From: Sycon ciliatum
Taxonomy: Eukaryota; Porifera; Calcarea; Leucosolenida; Sycettidae
Direction: 5' to 3'
NCBI RefSeq assembly: GCF_964019385.1
Contig: NC_088647.1
Coordinates: 9,281,933-9,345,932, forward strand
Length of the DNA stretch: 64,000 nucleotides
Shown here in pieces: positions 1 to 26,997 of the stretch; position 1 is the first letter of the stretch, and the number at the start of each line of letters is the position of its first letter. A program made the translations under genes and the position numbers. The notes below the pieces were generated by a model. It was not told where the DNA came from. It searched no databases and worked only from the letters and a program-made list of their open reading frames with translations.

Positions 1-46
1 TACCATCCGTTGTGGAAGGCTGTGTAGAGCTGAGATCAGAACACAT

Positions 47-201
47 TCACATGCACACACATGCACACACATGCACACACACCCACGTACGCGCGCATGC
101 ACACACACACACACATACACGTGCGCGTGCACACACACAAATACACACACAAACACACACACATGCACGCACACACACACACACACACATACACACACGT
201 G

Positions 202-292
<91 letters not shown>
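47..292. repeat. (CA)n microsatellite, interrupted
   Basis: About 245 bp of CA repeats interrupted by ATG, GTGCACG and similar variants. Open frames through it (poly Thr-His, poly Cys-Val) are repeat artefacts. Confidence 0.97.
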
Positions 293-293
<1 letters not shown>

Positions 294-294
<1 letters not shown>

Positions 295-345
295 CGGTAC
301 TAAATAAGCCTTGCTTGGTTCCTCTGCCTTGTAACATGCTGTCAA
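294..345. repeat. Dispersed repeat fragment, related to the 6.3-kb hairpin
   Basis: This stretch shares AGCCTTGCTTGG and CCTTGTAACATGCTGTCAA with the inverted repeat at 6340-6481 and its left flank, where the same words occur in the same order after an ACCGGTA motif. It looks like a fragment of the same unnamed repeat family. Confidence 0.5.
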
Positions 346-1859
346 CCAAACCCGAGAATGCAGTCACTGACTTTGCGCAGAAGTTCATTGGCAGCGGGCA
401 GGACTGATGGACACTGACTGCAATCTTCCTCACACTCAGACCCATGTCTTTGGTGCGAGGGGGTAGCAAGCGCATCTCGTGCATCCAATGGGAGCACTGT
501 CTTCACCTTTCTAGGCCAAATAATGTTACACCACCATCATCAAAGTTCAAGGTGTCACATGCACCTCCTTAAGCTCATCAGACCCACCATGGTGAAGAAA
601 AAGACCGAGAATATCATTCATAGCATCAAACTAAGTCATGTGCCTCGTCATGTGATTGATCATGTGATCAAGGAACAGCCGTTTCCATGACACCCAAAAC
701 AGTTGGAGCACAACAGCCCTTGACTCTTGGCTACGGTATGTGAGTATGTGTATGCACCTGGGCTTGTTGCCATAACGATGTCCAAGACCTGTGCTACGAT
801 GGACTTGATCAAACGGTCTCTGCATACAAAGTACTGCATGTACAGGTATATGCAAGAACCAGGGCACCAGTCCTAGGTGGTGTTCATCTGTGAACAGCAT
901 GCTTGTACAATACTGGGTTAAGGGGGTTCGGGACAGTTAGGCCCAAAAATTTAATTTCAACATCAGCCCAATCTGACATCAGGTTTGAATAGGTAAAGCC
1001 TTATATTTTCGCTTAGTAACATCAGTTTTTCAATTGCCCGAATAGGTCTTGCCAAAAACACAATTTTCCTTGATGACACAAAATAACACAAAATCCCAAA
1101 ATTGATGAGAAATCGTCCATAACATCAGTTAGGACAGAAAATATGACATAAAATTTTACAGACTGTTCGAGGTATTGACTAAGATGATATCAACACCGAA
1201 AAATGTACACTTTGGTTGACGATGGGATCCAGGTCGTCATTTCCTGGAGAAGAACAAAAAGACGCAAAAAATGAAACTTTGAATATTTTTTGCAGCTTAT
1301 TTTTGAGTTTGCCCCATATGTGGATACTTCAAACGCGTTCTATAAGTGGGTCGGAACAGGTTTACCGCGGAGAAAATAGAGGTCACCGTGCATATTCTGG
1401 AGAAAAATCCAAAAAACTGTCAAAATTTGCCTAAAATTGGTAAATTCACGTATCTATATTGCTTGTACTTCTCTGCTGCTGCTTTGGTCATAACTTATTG
1501 GATTTTTGGCTGTTATGTGTTGCATAAACTCACTAGAGCCCTCGGCGTTCAGAACAATACAAGGATGGAATAGCTGAACTAGTAAATTTGCCGGAAAACC
1601 CTGGGTGCACGCATTATCGATAGGTACTTTTCTCCATGATTACTCTCCTGTTGGTAAGTTGGTTGTGATACATGTACATGTAGCTGTGATAGCGCTTAGC
1701 ACTGCCCCATATCAAACTACAATGAAAGCTGACATGTTGGAACGAATCAGACAACATTGAGTCCTCTTGTTCTTCAACTATGCGAGCTAGAATGTGTCCC
1801 CACACTGGCCAAAATGATGGTATTTTACGGTGCTCACAAACAAGTGAAGCGCTGTGCCA
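346..1859. other. No gene recognised
   Basis: Mostly AT-rich sequence from about 900 to 1600. The frames are short and show no family resemblance, and I saw no splice-flanked exon. Confidence 0.5.
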
Positions 1860-2280
1860 CAGGGCGCTACTTACAGTTGGGTTGCTGCTGGTTCTTTGCT
1901 AGGTGTTCAGCCACCGCTAATATAATCTTCCTTGAGACTGTCACCCGCTTCTTACCTCCGACTTGCTCCTTCACCAGTCTGGAAATGGCTGGCTCACCAC
2001 TTCATTTGTAGGACAAGACAAAGTGCTTCATCACCAACCCACTGGCAGCTGCCCGCACTGCAACTGATTTAGAGAAGCACGTTGCTTGGACCAACGGTTG
2101 AAGGGTGGCCAGCCGCTTTTGCTGATGTTCTGCAAACTCCATCGCCGAACATGCTGATGCAAAAGTGACAGAGTGCTACAGGATACTGGCATCAGGGCGA
2201 GCTTCCACAATTTCAGCTAGGGCCGCAACATCCACAACAGCATCATGAGCAGCGAACTCATTCCCAACAATGAACTATAA
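1860..2280 (-). pseudogene. Decayed DEDDh-type 3'-5' exonuclease-like fragment
   Basis: Reading the minus strand from 2280, one frame gives NEFAAHDAVVDVAALAEI, which contains the HxAxxD (Exo III) signature of DnaQ-like DEDDh exonucleases. It continues through a Leu-rich stretch to CFSKSVAVRAAASGLVMK and then VKEQVGGKKRVTVSRK. Such exonuclease modules occur in uncharacterised, probably transposon-associated proteins of invertebrates; that is recollection, not a search result. Two in-frame stops interrupt the frame, one shortly after DASIL and one after LSYK, so it cannot make the product as it stands. A possible donor follows QQQPNC near 1872. It lies downstream of, and on the same strand as, the Mutator-like exon at 2812-3191 and may have belonged to the same element. 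The N-terminal catalytic Asp-Glu motif was not found. Confidence 0.4.
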
Positions 2281-2379
2281 ATCAATCTGAGGTTGTAGCT
2301 TGGGAGCTCCGGTATCGCGGTTTAGGGATCAGAGTGTTCACCAATCACAAAAATGCACACCATCGGCACACACATCCGT

Positions 2380-2380
2380 G

Positions 2381-2422
<42 letters not shown>

Positions 2423-2700
2423 CACACATGCATGCTCTCACACGCAATAGAACACACGCGCACGTACACACACATACATTCACGCATGTGTGCGTACCCA
2501 CCCACATGCATGTGCACACTCATGTGCATGAGTGGAGATGCCCGCATACACATGTCACACCAACATGCCCTGGGAGCGGTCATGCACGTGTGTATAGTAT
2601 CTGTGCGAGGGCACGTCTACATGAGCGCATATGCATGTGCATGTTCATACATGCGTATGGTGCACACATGCACAAACATGCAGGTCTATGCAAACACACA
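2380..2700. repeat. (CA)n and CA/TG-rich low-complexity tract
   Basis: A pure CA core lies at about 2386-2432. It is followed by some 270 bp of diverged CACATG/GTGCAT sequence that makes Cys/His-rich frames on both strands. No exon was recognised. Confidence 0.85.
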
Positions 2701-2811
2701 GACGCTCGCGGCCGCCGCGCATACAGTGTGCTCATACATTTCCATAGCCATAGGGTGGCAGTGACTCGCAAATATCATGAATAAATCTTATGAGATTGAA
2801 AAACGCACTTA

Positions 2812-3191
2812 CCCAAAGCAGCTTTGGTGTTGCTTGTGGAAGCACGGGGGCCAGGGTGTTGAGCAGTTACAGGGCTATCTGTATCTATAAAATTCTCCAT
2901 CCCACACTGCTGACACGGAATGACAAGTACGCTGCCCAGGTCGTACCTCTTCTCTTCAACGCAATCAATGAGCGCCAGAGGTTTGCCACATCCAGGATTC
3001 TGGCACGCAGACAATCCCACAGCCAGATACCTGAGATGAACGATTCGTCGACCGTGAAGAGGGGCACTGAACGACCTCTTCGCGGGAGTCGAATCCAGTG
3101 GCGTTAGTGATGGAGATCGCCCTTTCCGTTTTTCAGGAACTCGATCGATCGTTTGAGTTTGCGAAGCGTCCCCCTCCTCGGCTTCTTGCAT
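2812..3191 (-). CDS. First coding exon of a Mutator-element-like zinc-binding protein (partial)
   Basis: The ATG at 3191 is the first Met after an in-frame TAA about 50 nt upstream. The exon encodes about 126 residues. A basic, Ser/Pro-rich start (EKRKGRSPSLTPLDSTPAKR) leads to HGRRIVHLRYLAVGLSA, then two Cys pairs (CQNPGC and CQQC) around LALIDCVEEKRYDLGSVLVI. That pattern, with CxxxxC and CxxC flanking an L-x-D-x-V-x-E-x-R-Y core, resembles the N-terminal region of Mutator-type transposase-like proteins that are repeated in invertebrate genomes. The exon ends at a good donor, GCTTTG|GTAAGTGCG, at 2811. No following exon was recognised in the 2.8 kb left in the window; the decayed exonuclease at 1860-2280 may be the remains. 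It could be a mobile-element gene or a host gene derived from one. Confidence 0.45.
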
Positions 3192-3919
3192 CGTCCAGTA
3201 CGCAGAATGAGAGGCCGCGTCGTGGGTGACGGATTACTCTCCCGCGTCTTCATCTCCACGACACGTCGGAAGGAGAACCGAGCTATCCAAAAACCGCCAA
3301 TGTCAAAACAAATCCGCAAGTCCACTAAGGCACTAGTGGCTGAGCTTCTTCCTCAAATCTTGTCTCGACTCGAGCACGCGCTGCGAAGTCATGGTCAAAC
3401 TATTTTCTGTGCATGATCGCGTCCCATTTTTCCACTCCGAAAGGCATTATTTTTCAGAAAAAAATTCGGAAATCCAACATGGCGCTAACCGTCGCGAACC
3501 TCCTTAAAAGCACTATATGCAGGATTAGCCCATGGCCAGGCGGATCAGAGATGATCTGAAGATACGCCGTTGACACAAACAGGAAATGCCTGCGAGGAAA
3601 CATGCCCTTACGGTGCGTCTGACGCGACTGTTGCTTGTGACTCGGTCCGGCAGCAGCTATCCTCTCGGCATGTTGCAGCCGACGCCTGCGATAACTGGCT
3701 GAGTTCACTGAGCCGTGCTCTCTTAGCTGCTTCACGCTCTTTAAGCCAAGTCAGTGCACCGCAGATCAGGCTGAGTGATTTACCCTGTGTGGGAGAAATC
3801 AAACATCACTTCAATCAATCATATGGCTTTGAATTTATTGTAACACTGAGCAGTGTGGAAATTGTTCTGAGCGTGAGTGAAGCGTGTAGATGGTTCTCTT
3901 TTTACATGGCATTTACAGC

Positions 3920-20878
<16,959 letters not shown>

Positions 20879-22451
20879 AAGCGCTTCCGCTTTTGGCTTT
20901 CGACGATACGCTCCAAGCGCGAATTTTTCAAACATCATTGGCATGTTGATATTTTTTTGCCAGCAACGCGTGAAGTTTTCTAGGTGTAGTTCTCTTAGGG
21001 TGCGTTCTTATATTCTCTAGCTTCTAGAAGAAGAAGAAAAGAGAAGTCGAAGAAACTGGGATTACTCAAGAACGGGTCTCGAAGAATTCGGAGATATTTT
21101 GCACATGTCAAGCAAAATGAAGCGTCAAAGGGGCCGCGATCTTGAGTGATGAATGTATGTGCGTATGCGAAAAGGGAAATGCGTACACTCATGATGAACA
21201 CGTGGCTTTTAGTCGTAGTTCGCATGCGCTGATCCCAAACCGCGGGAATCTCCAAGTTTCAACCACCTCTGAAGCTTGGAGAGCTTGGAGAGCTTTGGAG
21301 AGCCTCCTAAAAGTCGGAGAGGATATAAGAACAGCTCTCGAACTTTTCGGAGAGTCTCAAACTTTTCCGAGAGGATTTAAGAACGCACCCTAAGTTTACT
21401 GTTTGTGGTTAGCAGTTTGTTTGTGTTGCAATGTCTGTCAAACTTTTTCTATGTGTGATCGTGTGTAGCCTCCGGCCTGCTCTTCATGACTTCGCACCAA
21501 TGAAGCTGTGAGCATGTTGGTTATACGTTGGTATGGCCGCTGAACTTGCTGTGTGCGTGTGTGTGCGTGTACCTCTGGATCGAGTACCTGCTACTCTTTG
21601 AGACCATTACCGGTATCTATATTTCCTCTGAGCTTTCTGCTTGTGATTGTACCGAATCTTGCTCTTGAGGAATATTTCAATTTAACCGCTTCCTTTTTTA
21701 ACAAGAGGTTGTTGCGACTTCGGCGTATTTTTTTCTTTTCGCTTAAACCCCAAACCAACCGGTTTCTCATTCCTCTAGTATTTCGCTATCAATTATTTAT
21801 TAGGAAATGCTTATGCTCTAATTCGTTACCTTTTTTCTTAGACACGCTAAATGATCTTGTGGATTTCACTAAATTTCGAAGAGAAGTTTAATGAAAATAA
21901 CCACAATCCAGACTGTCAATTGGTGTTCAAATCAGGGAAGGGAAAATTCGTATGCAAATATCAGTATCAAGAAAGGGTGGCTAGTGGGTGCTGCGTTTCT
22001 AGCTGGATCAGAGCAGAGCTAATTCACCGTGACTGATGCAGCAGCTACTACGCCCCCGATTCAGAATCCACCATGCACACCAGGTGGGCCATGAGAATGT
22101 CTGTTGGGATGAAATCCAGAAGCGGACGAGCAGCCCCGCCTTGCACGACGTGTGAAATGCTGGCTTGTGTTGTAGCAGCGTTGTTTTCACAGTCGTTCCC
22201 ATGTGGTAAACGTAGTGAGTAAGCACTGGTGCTGGCTGCTGCTGACAGTGATAAAAGGCAGGGCTCCGGTCAGCTCGGCTCGGTAACGCTGGCTCCTGGA
22301 ACCCCACCACCACCAATGGGTGTGCGGTACACTCCACAGTGCAGGACCGCTAGAAATGGCACATGTGCTTCTGCGGCCGTGTCAAATCACACCCTTCTAG
22401 AGCTCTTATCTGGAGCTGATGTTGCAGAACTTCCTGCATGATGCTGCCAAA
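20879..22451. other. Intergenic, 3' of the BPI-like gene; no gene recognised
   Basis: A short word, GGTGCGTTCTTA (about 20998-21009), recurs inverted as TAAGAACGCACC (about 21379-21390), suggesting a small inverted-repeat element at about 20995-21395. No convincing polyadenylation signal follows the BPI stop closely, and no exon was recognised. Confidence 0.35.
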
Positions 22452-22591
22452 CTAATGAGCTTCAATTCCGAAAGCTGCCGGGCTGACCGCAATCTCCTCG
22501 ACGATGCGACCCTCAGCAAACTGTAGCAGTGCTGCTTCACTGTTGGATGGTAGGCTGCAGCTGACGTAGCATAGCAATCCGGTTTTCGTGC
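22452..22591 (-). other. Possible exon with an RNA m5C methyltransferase-like motif
   Basis: After a plausible acceptor (TGCGCAG at 22592-22598) one frame reads TGLLCYVSCSLPSNSEAALL QFAEGR and ends in TAG at 22452. The (G)xLxYxxCSLxxxxxE pattern resembles the Cys motif of NOP2/Sun RNA cytosine methyltransferases (GGxLVYSTCSLxPxENE). No other motif of that family was found nearby. It could be a pseudogene fragment or chance. Confidence 0.2.
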
Positions 22592-22853
22592 CTGCGCATA
22601 GACAGTACCACACAACACATGCCGAGACACACGCCAATACACGTGCACACACGTACACACACACACACAAACACAAAGCTAAATGCTGCGCCGGGACATG
22701 TGACAGGATAGCGGTGAAATCAGCTGCCGCTGCTACTAGTGGTGCTGGGCAGTTTTGCATGCGAACTGCTAACATACTGTATGTGGTGTATTGTATACAT
22801 GTAAAAGCCTGTTTTGAATACAAGCCTGATTTTTAAGATACACGGTCAGCACA

Positions 22854-23768
22854 TACCGTATTTCCGCGCATATAATAAAGCCATGGCGTTATATCCGAAT
22901 ATATTGACCTTTGATAAATACCCACACTCATTAGTGACCACACCATCAACAGTATCAAATTCAAATAAATTTGCTTTGACTCAATAAATACCACTGCACT
23001 TTTCCATGTAGCACTCCACTTTTCCCTAAAAAGGAGTATTTTATAAACAGTATTTATTGGCCTTAGTGGTATTTTATAAACAGTATTTATTGGCCCTAAA
23101 GCCAATAAATACTGTTTATAAAATACCACTAGGGCCAATAAATACTGTTTATAAAATACTCCTTTTTAGGGAAAGTGAAGGTCAACATATGTATAATAAA
23201 TGTAGTAGCCTCAGGATTTATTGCAATTACATACCAGTTATAAAAAACCTCGGCGGACCTCGGTTTTTATACTGGTATGTATTTGCAATAAATCCTTCGG
23301 CTCTACATTTATTATACATACTTTGAAGTATAAGGCCACCCTCACTTATAAAGCCATGGCGTTATAAGTGAACAAAATTCAATGTGGAGGAAGTAGCATC
23401 TGGCGAGGTGAGTTCAATTCTTTCAGTGAACCTACAGCAGCGGTGATTCTCCCTGCATGTACCCATCCCCACTGTCACATGCCATACCGTCACCACACCT
23501 TCACACAAGGTTGTATACCACCTTGTACACAATAGGTTCACAATTTGAAATTTTCAGGGAAAATTGAAAGTACATGGATGCTCGACATGAAAGTGCAACG
23601 GCACCATACGAGTACTCGAAGTTCATACTCTGCCGTTTTTTGCATGTACGCGTCTCTCACTTTTAGCGCCATGGCGTTAAAACCGAGGCTATTTTCTCCA
23701 AAAAATTGGTCCAAAACAGCGATGTTTCACCTATAACGCCATGGCTTTATATGCGCGGAAATACGGTA
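22854..23768. mobile_element. 915-bp MITE with 36-bp TIRs and two internal hairpins
   Basis: The ends TACCGTATTTCCGCGCATAT...AAAGCCATGGCGTTAT are inverted copies differing by a 3-bp indel. The interior has a near-perfect hairpin at 23025-23176 (about 75-bp arms, 6-nt loop) and a second at 23187-23318 (about 55-bp arms). GCCATGGCGTTA recurs internally at 23353 and 23669. No transposase. Confidence 0.88.
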
Positions 23769-23799
23769 AGCCTGGTTTTAGTATCGACATACATAGAGA

Positions 23800-24020
23800 T
23801 ACTGTACAGGCAGAAAATTTCGTCGGTCAATAATTTCGTCCAACTCCAAAGAAAGGGAGTTCGTCGGGCTGTACATTTCGTCCATGGATCAGAAGAGTGT
23901 ATTGAAAAGCTGGACAAATCGACATTCGTCCGGCATTTAATTTAGTCCAAAAGCTCCTTGGACGAAAAAGACGAAATTAATTAATTCCAGACGAATATTT
24001 CTGCTTACCGGTATACAGTA
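23800..24020. mobile_element. MITE family 'TTTCGTC', copy 2
   Basis: Collinear with 14491-14702. The ends TACTGTACAGGCAGAAAATT and (reversed) TACTGTATACCGGTAAGCAG are better preserved than in copy 1. It lies only 31 bp after the 915-bp MITE. Confidence 0.85.
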
Positions 24021-24519
24021 TGTGCTTTGAAAGTCTCTCTGACGTCATAAATCCGGCCTGGTCTGGGCCAGTTAATGACGTCATTATGATGTCACCAAAT
24101 TTAGCGCAAACTTCAAGCAGGTATAACTCGGGAACGGCTGCTCCGATCAACCTGGGACCTTCACCATTGGAATCAGTGCATTTTTCGCTACAGGTTGTGA
24201 AGTTTCATTTTAGGGTGAACTTCCCCTTTATTTAAAAGGCAGGGAGTGGTGCTTTCTTGCAGATTTGCTGAGAGGAAGGTTCGATGGACTTCCCGTGTAC
24301 TCTGGATGGCAGCCGTGAGCCAGTCAAGTGTCGATTCAAGTCGGCAGGAAAGGCGCGAGCTCCAACGAAGGGAGCAACACACAATTCATAAGCGGCAGCA
24401 CGGTCGTGGGAAAATACCAGGATTTGAGAGTGGTGGTTTACCAGCCCCACAGCCTCTCAACACCACCACGTTAGTGAACCTTTACAGCTTCAACATTACG
24501 TTACCGCACCAGATACCGC

Positions 24520-24907
24520 ACTCGCGCGATTAGAGCCCTCCTCTCTTGAATAGTGCCCTATCTCGAATAGTGCCCCAGTCTGTAAGAGCCAGCGAAAAAA
24601 TAAAGCCCTCTCTTGAATAGTGCCCCCCCCCCCCCCTTTAACAAAGGCATGTGCGGGTTCGGTGTTCTTTTGCTATTGTTCTTGTCCATGCCATTGCACT
24701 GGTGGTTTCAGGATCAAAATCGCAGTTCTTGTTGCCGTTTCTGTTGAGTCGTGATAGTTTACAGTAAACGTTAGGTTCTGTTTTTCTTTGTTTATATGCT
24801 GGATGACACAAATGTACCAGCATTGAAAAACTAGTGCCCTCTCTTGAATAGTGCCCCATCTGTGATGGACAATAGAATAGTGCCCCAAGTGCACTAATCG
24901 CGCGAGT
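24520..24907. mobile_element. MITE with ACTCGCGCGATTAG termini
   Basis: Perfect 14-bp inverted ends flank sequence rich in CTCTTGAATAGTGCCC, present at least four times in direct orientation, and a C14 run. Confidence 0.7.
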
Positions 24908-24912
24908 ACGCT

Positions 24913-25089
24913 ATACGGTGTTTCTCCAATTATAAGTCACACCCCGATTTTCAGGTTTAAGCCATATCGTTTCAACATATCCACATGAGTGGGACGTCAC
25001 ACTCAACTGTAAGTCGCACCCCCCCCCCCCTTCTTTGCTCTTAGAGTGTAGTAGGGAAAGGGTGTGACTTATATTCGGGAAAATACGGT
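24913..25089. mobile_element. MITE with ATTATAAGTCACACCCC termini
   Basis: The left end TACGGTGTTTCTCCAATTAT then AAGTCACACCCC matches the reversed right end GACCGTATTTTCCCGAATAT then AAGTCACACCC. It abuts the preceding element with a gap of about 5 bp and contains a C12 run. Confidence 0.65.
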
Positions 25090-25234
25090 CAATAAAGTGA
25101 AAGAGCACTACATGTACCGCTCTTTGCTAAGGGTGCCCATTCACATTGTTGTCTGCTGACACGTTGTCTTGGCACAAATTGTGTGGGTGCACGTGCACGT
25201 ACGCACGTGTGTGTGTGTGATCTTAGTGAACGTG

Positions 25235-25880
25235 GTAACTGGTAAATGGCAAGGAATTGAGCTTTTAGACATGGTTGGCAAGTTGGTGGCAAGGATAATA
25301 GCGGACCTCCTACAACTAATTTTGGAGAAGAATACCCGCCTGATTGCCAGTGCGGCTTTTGCCGTGATAGAGGCTGTCCAGATATGGTGTATGAAGAGCA
25401 GCCATGCCGAGTGTTCTTTCTAGGCCCAGCATACCGGATAAGCTGATTGTCATCATTCGATCGTTTCATGACGACATGTCTGCATCTATCCGCCTCGGCG
25501 CAGATCTGCTGGAACTTTTCCCGGTGGGGAATGGCTTACGGCAAGGATGCACTATGGCCCCGATCATGGGCAACTTGTTCACAGGTGCAATGGTGGAAAG
25601 ATGGCGTGCTACAATTGTCAATGACGAGGATATCGGTTCCGCAAGGGTTAATGCACGCATCAAGGAGTGTGGCAGAGTGAGATCAACACAGTGCCAATTT
25701 GCAGATGATTCGTCACTGTTTGCCAACACGTACAATGGTGCTGAACGGGCCTTGACTATGTTCCAGGAGGTTGCGGGATCATTATTTCGGCCTCTCAGTC
25801 AATCTGGGCAAAACCAAGTTCATGCCGATGGGTGTTGGTGTTGTGGAGTCAGATAAGTTGCCTTTGGGTGAGTGGGCGGC
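25235..25880 (+). pseudogene. Non-LTR retrotransposon (LINE) reverse transcriptase fragment
   Basis: The fragment begins around LLDMVGKLVARIIADLLQLI. After a frameshift come QCGFCRDRGCPDMVY, then GNGLRQGCTMAPIMGNLFTG (RT motif with the conserved RQG) and CQFADDSSLF (the catalytic FADD box). A further frameshift follows FQEVAG, after which KTKFMPMG-like sequence can be read in another frame. It lacks the endonuclease and the 5' half of RT. The frameshifts and truncation make it dead. Confidence 0.82.
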
Positions 25881-26262
25881 TTGAATGTGTGGACATTTTT
25901 GATGGTGGGATGTGGCAACTGTTAATCCGCATACTAATAACATCTTAGAAACAGAGTTGTATCAGCTTGGCCAGAACCGGATAGACTAAGGTCATCTTAG
26001 TTAGCCGTCGGAAACAGTCTAGCCAATTCAAGGCAAGTGTCCACACCTGTGGTCGTGATATCCATCGTCAGATTGACCTATCTAAGCAATTAACGTCTTG
26101 TGTAACACTTTCAGCTGGGGTTTCCAAACGCCCAACGGTGTGTGTGTGTGCACATAGGCGTGCATGGGTGTGTGATGTGTGCCCGTAGGATCCCGCTGCC
26201 GATGAGCATACAAGGTAAAATTGTTTTTTTTTATTAAACGTAAAAGCGTATACTTCACTCAC

Positions 26263-26585
26263 TGAGTTTCCCAGCCAGTCGTTCGCCAAACAGTCTCTCT
26301 CCACCGCCTTTCACTATGGTCGTTGAAATTGGTGTTGGGCTCTGCACATGACGAGCACATGTGGTAACCACTCAGTTATACACTGAGCTTTTTACAGCGG
26401 CCAAATGAGCATAGACACCGAGGCATACGTACATAGGGGTTTTTCGCCGACATGCAGAGCGAGTCCAGTGAGCCTTTCTCATCTCCAATCCACAGATAGA
26501 AACTGCCCTTCAATTTCAGTACATGAAAGTAGACTGTCTTGCCCTCAAACACACCAGAAAAGTTTGTAACAGCCACTCCAGACAT
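26263..26585 (-). CDS. psmg4: Proteasome assembly chaperone 4, first two exons (partial)
   Basis: Exon 1 (26433-26585) starts MSGVAVTNFSGVFEGKTVYF and continues HVLKLKGSFYLWIGDEKGSL. This fits the PSMG4 beginning, where human has an NFS motif, HFHVMRL and LFLWVG at the same spacing. Exon 2 (26263-26341) follows in phase 0 and encodes SPTPISTTIVKGGGERLFGE RLAGKLS, matching the Ser-Thr and GLAQRLA-type region. The donors are GTACGT and GTGAGT. PSMG3-PSMG4 is a cytosolic heterodimer that helps alpha-ring assembly of the 20S proteasome. The 77 residues found leave about 45 (the QVFVSYN region) for a third exon that I could not locate downstream. It may lie beyond the LINE and MITE cluster or be lost. 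A CpG-rich promoter lies upstream. Confidence 0.75.
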
Positions 26586-26699
26586 CTCGCTTTTGCAATA
26601 CGGGCACTAAATTCCCAACCGAGGTAGCACACCGAATCTACCAAGAGAACTCTCTTACTGTACTGTCGTGCAAGAAGAATGAAGATTCGTAACAGCTGT

Positions 26700-26880
26700 A
26701 CAATTTTGAGAAGTTTTCAAAATTCTAAAAATGCTGAAGACGAGGAGAAAAAGAAAAGGAAGACGCTGCTAGCTGGAGCTCGCTGCGCGGCGCCAGCCGC
26801 CAGTACAGTGCGCCTTCGGCTTTCTCGACGTCATCAGCAGATCACGTGTTCCTTTATGCGCCTGCGCATGATATTGACAC
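26700..26880. promoter_or_regulatory. CpG-rich, possibly bidirectional promoter
   Basis: A local rise in GC and CpG between the minus-strand PSMG4 start and a plus-strand ATG at 26881. It contains an E-box in ATCACGTGTT (26841-26850) and TGCGCCTGCGCATG (26857-26870), close to the NRF1 palindrome. NRF1 sites are common at promoters of mitochondrial and proteasome-related genes. Confidence 0.45.
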
Positions 26881-26997
26881 ATGGCAGCCAAGAAAGGAAT
26901 GAAACGCATGCTCTTTGCCGAAAATGATTCAGTTTGGCAATCTCTTTGGCTGTTCTGTACTGAAATTATTGGTCTGCTGAAGAGAAACATTGTTTGA
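26881..26997 (+). CDS. Candidate 38-aa microprotein
   Basis: The ORF begins ACACATGG, a good initiation context, immediately after the NRF1-like site. It reads MAAKKGMKRMLFAENDSVWQ then SLWLFCTEIIGLLKRNIV and TGA. The basic start, Trp/Leu-rich hydrophobic middle and basic end would fit a small membrane or mitochondrial protein, but I recognise no family. A donor-like AAG|GTGAGA follows at about 27026. It could instead be an upstream ORF or chance. Confidence 0.25.
   Translation: MAAKKGMKRMLFAENDSVWQSLWLFCTEIIGLLKRNIV

Noticed and set aside
47-300. Open frames of poly Thr-His and poly Cys-Val on both strands
   Set aside because: Direct translations of CA/GT repeats, open in all frames; the same applies to GA, CT and minisatellite frames throughout the window.
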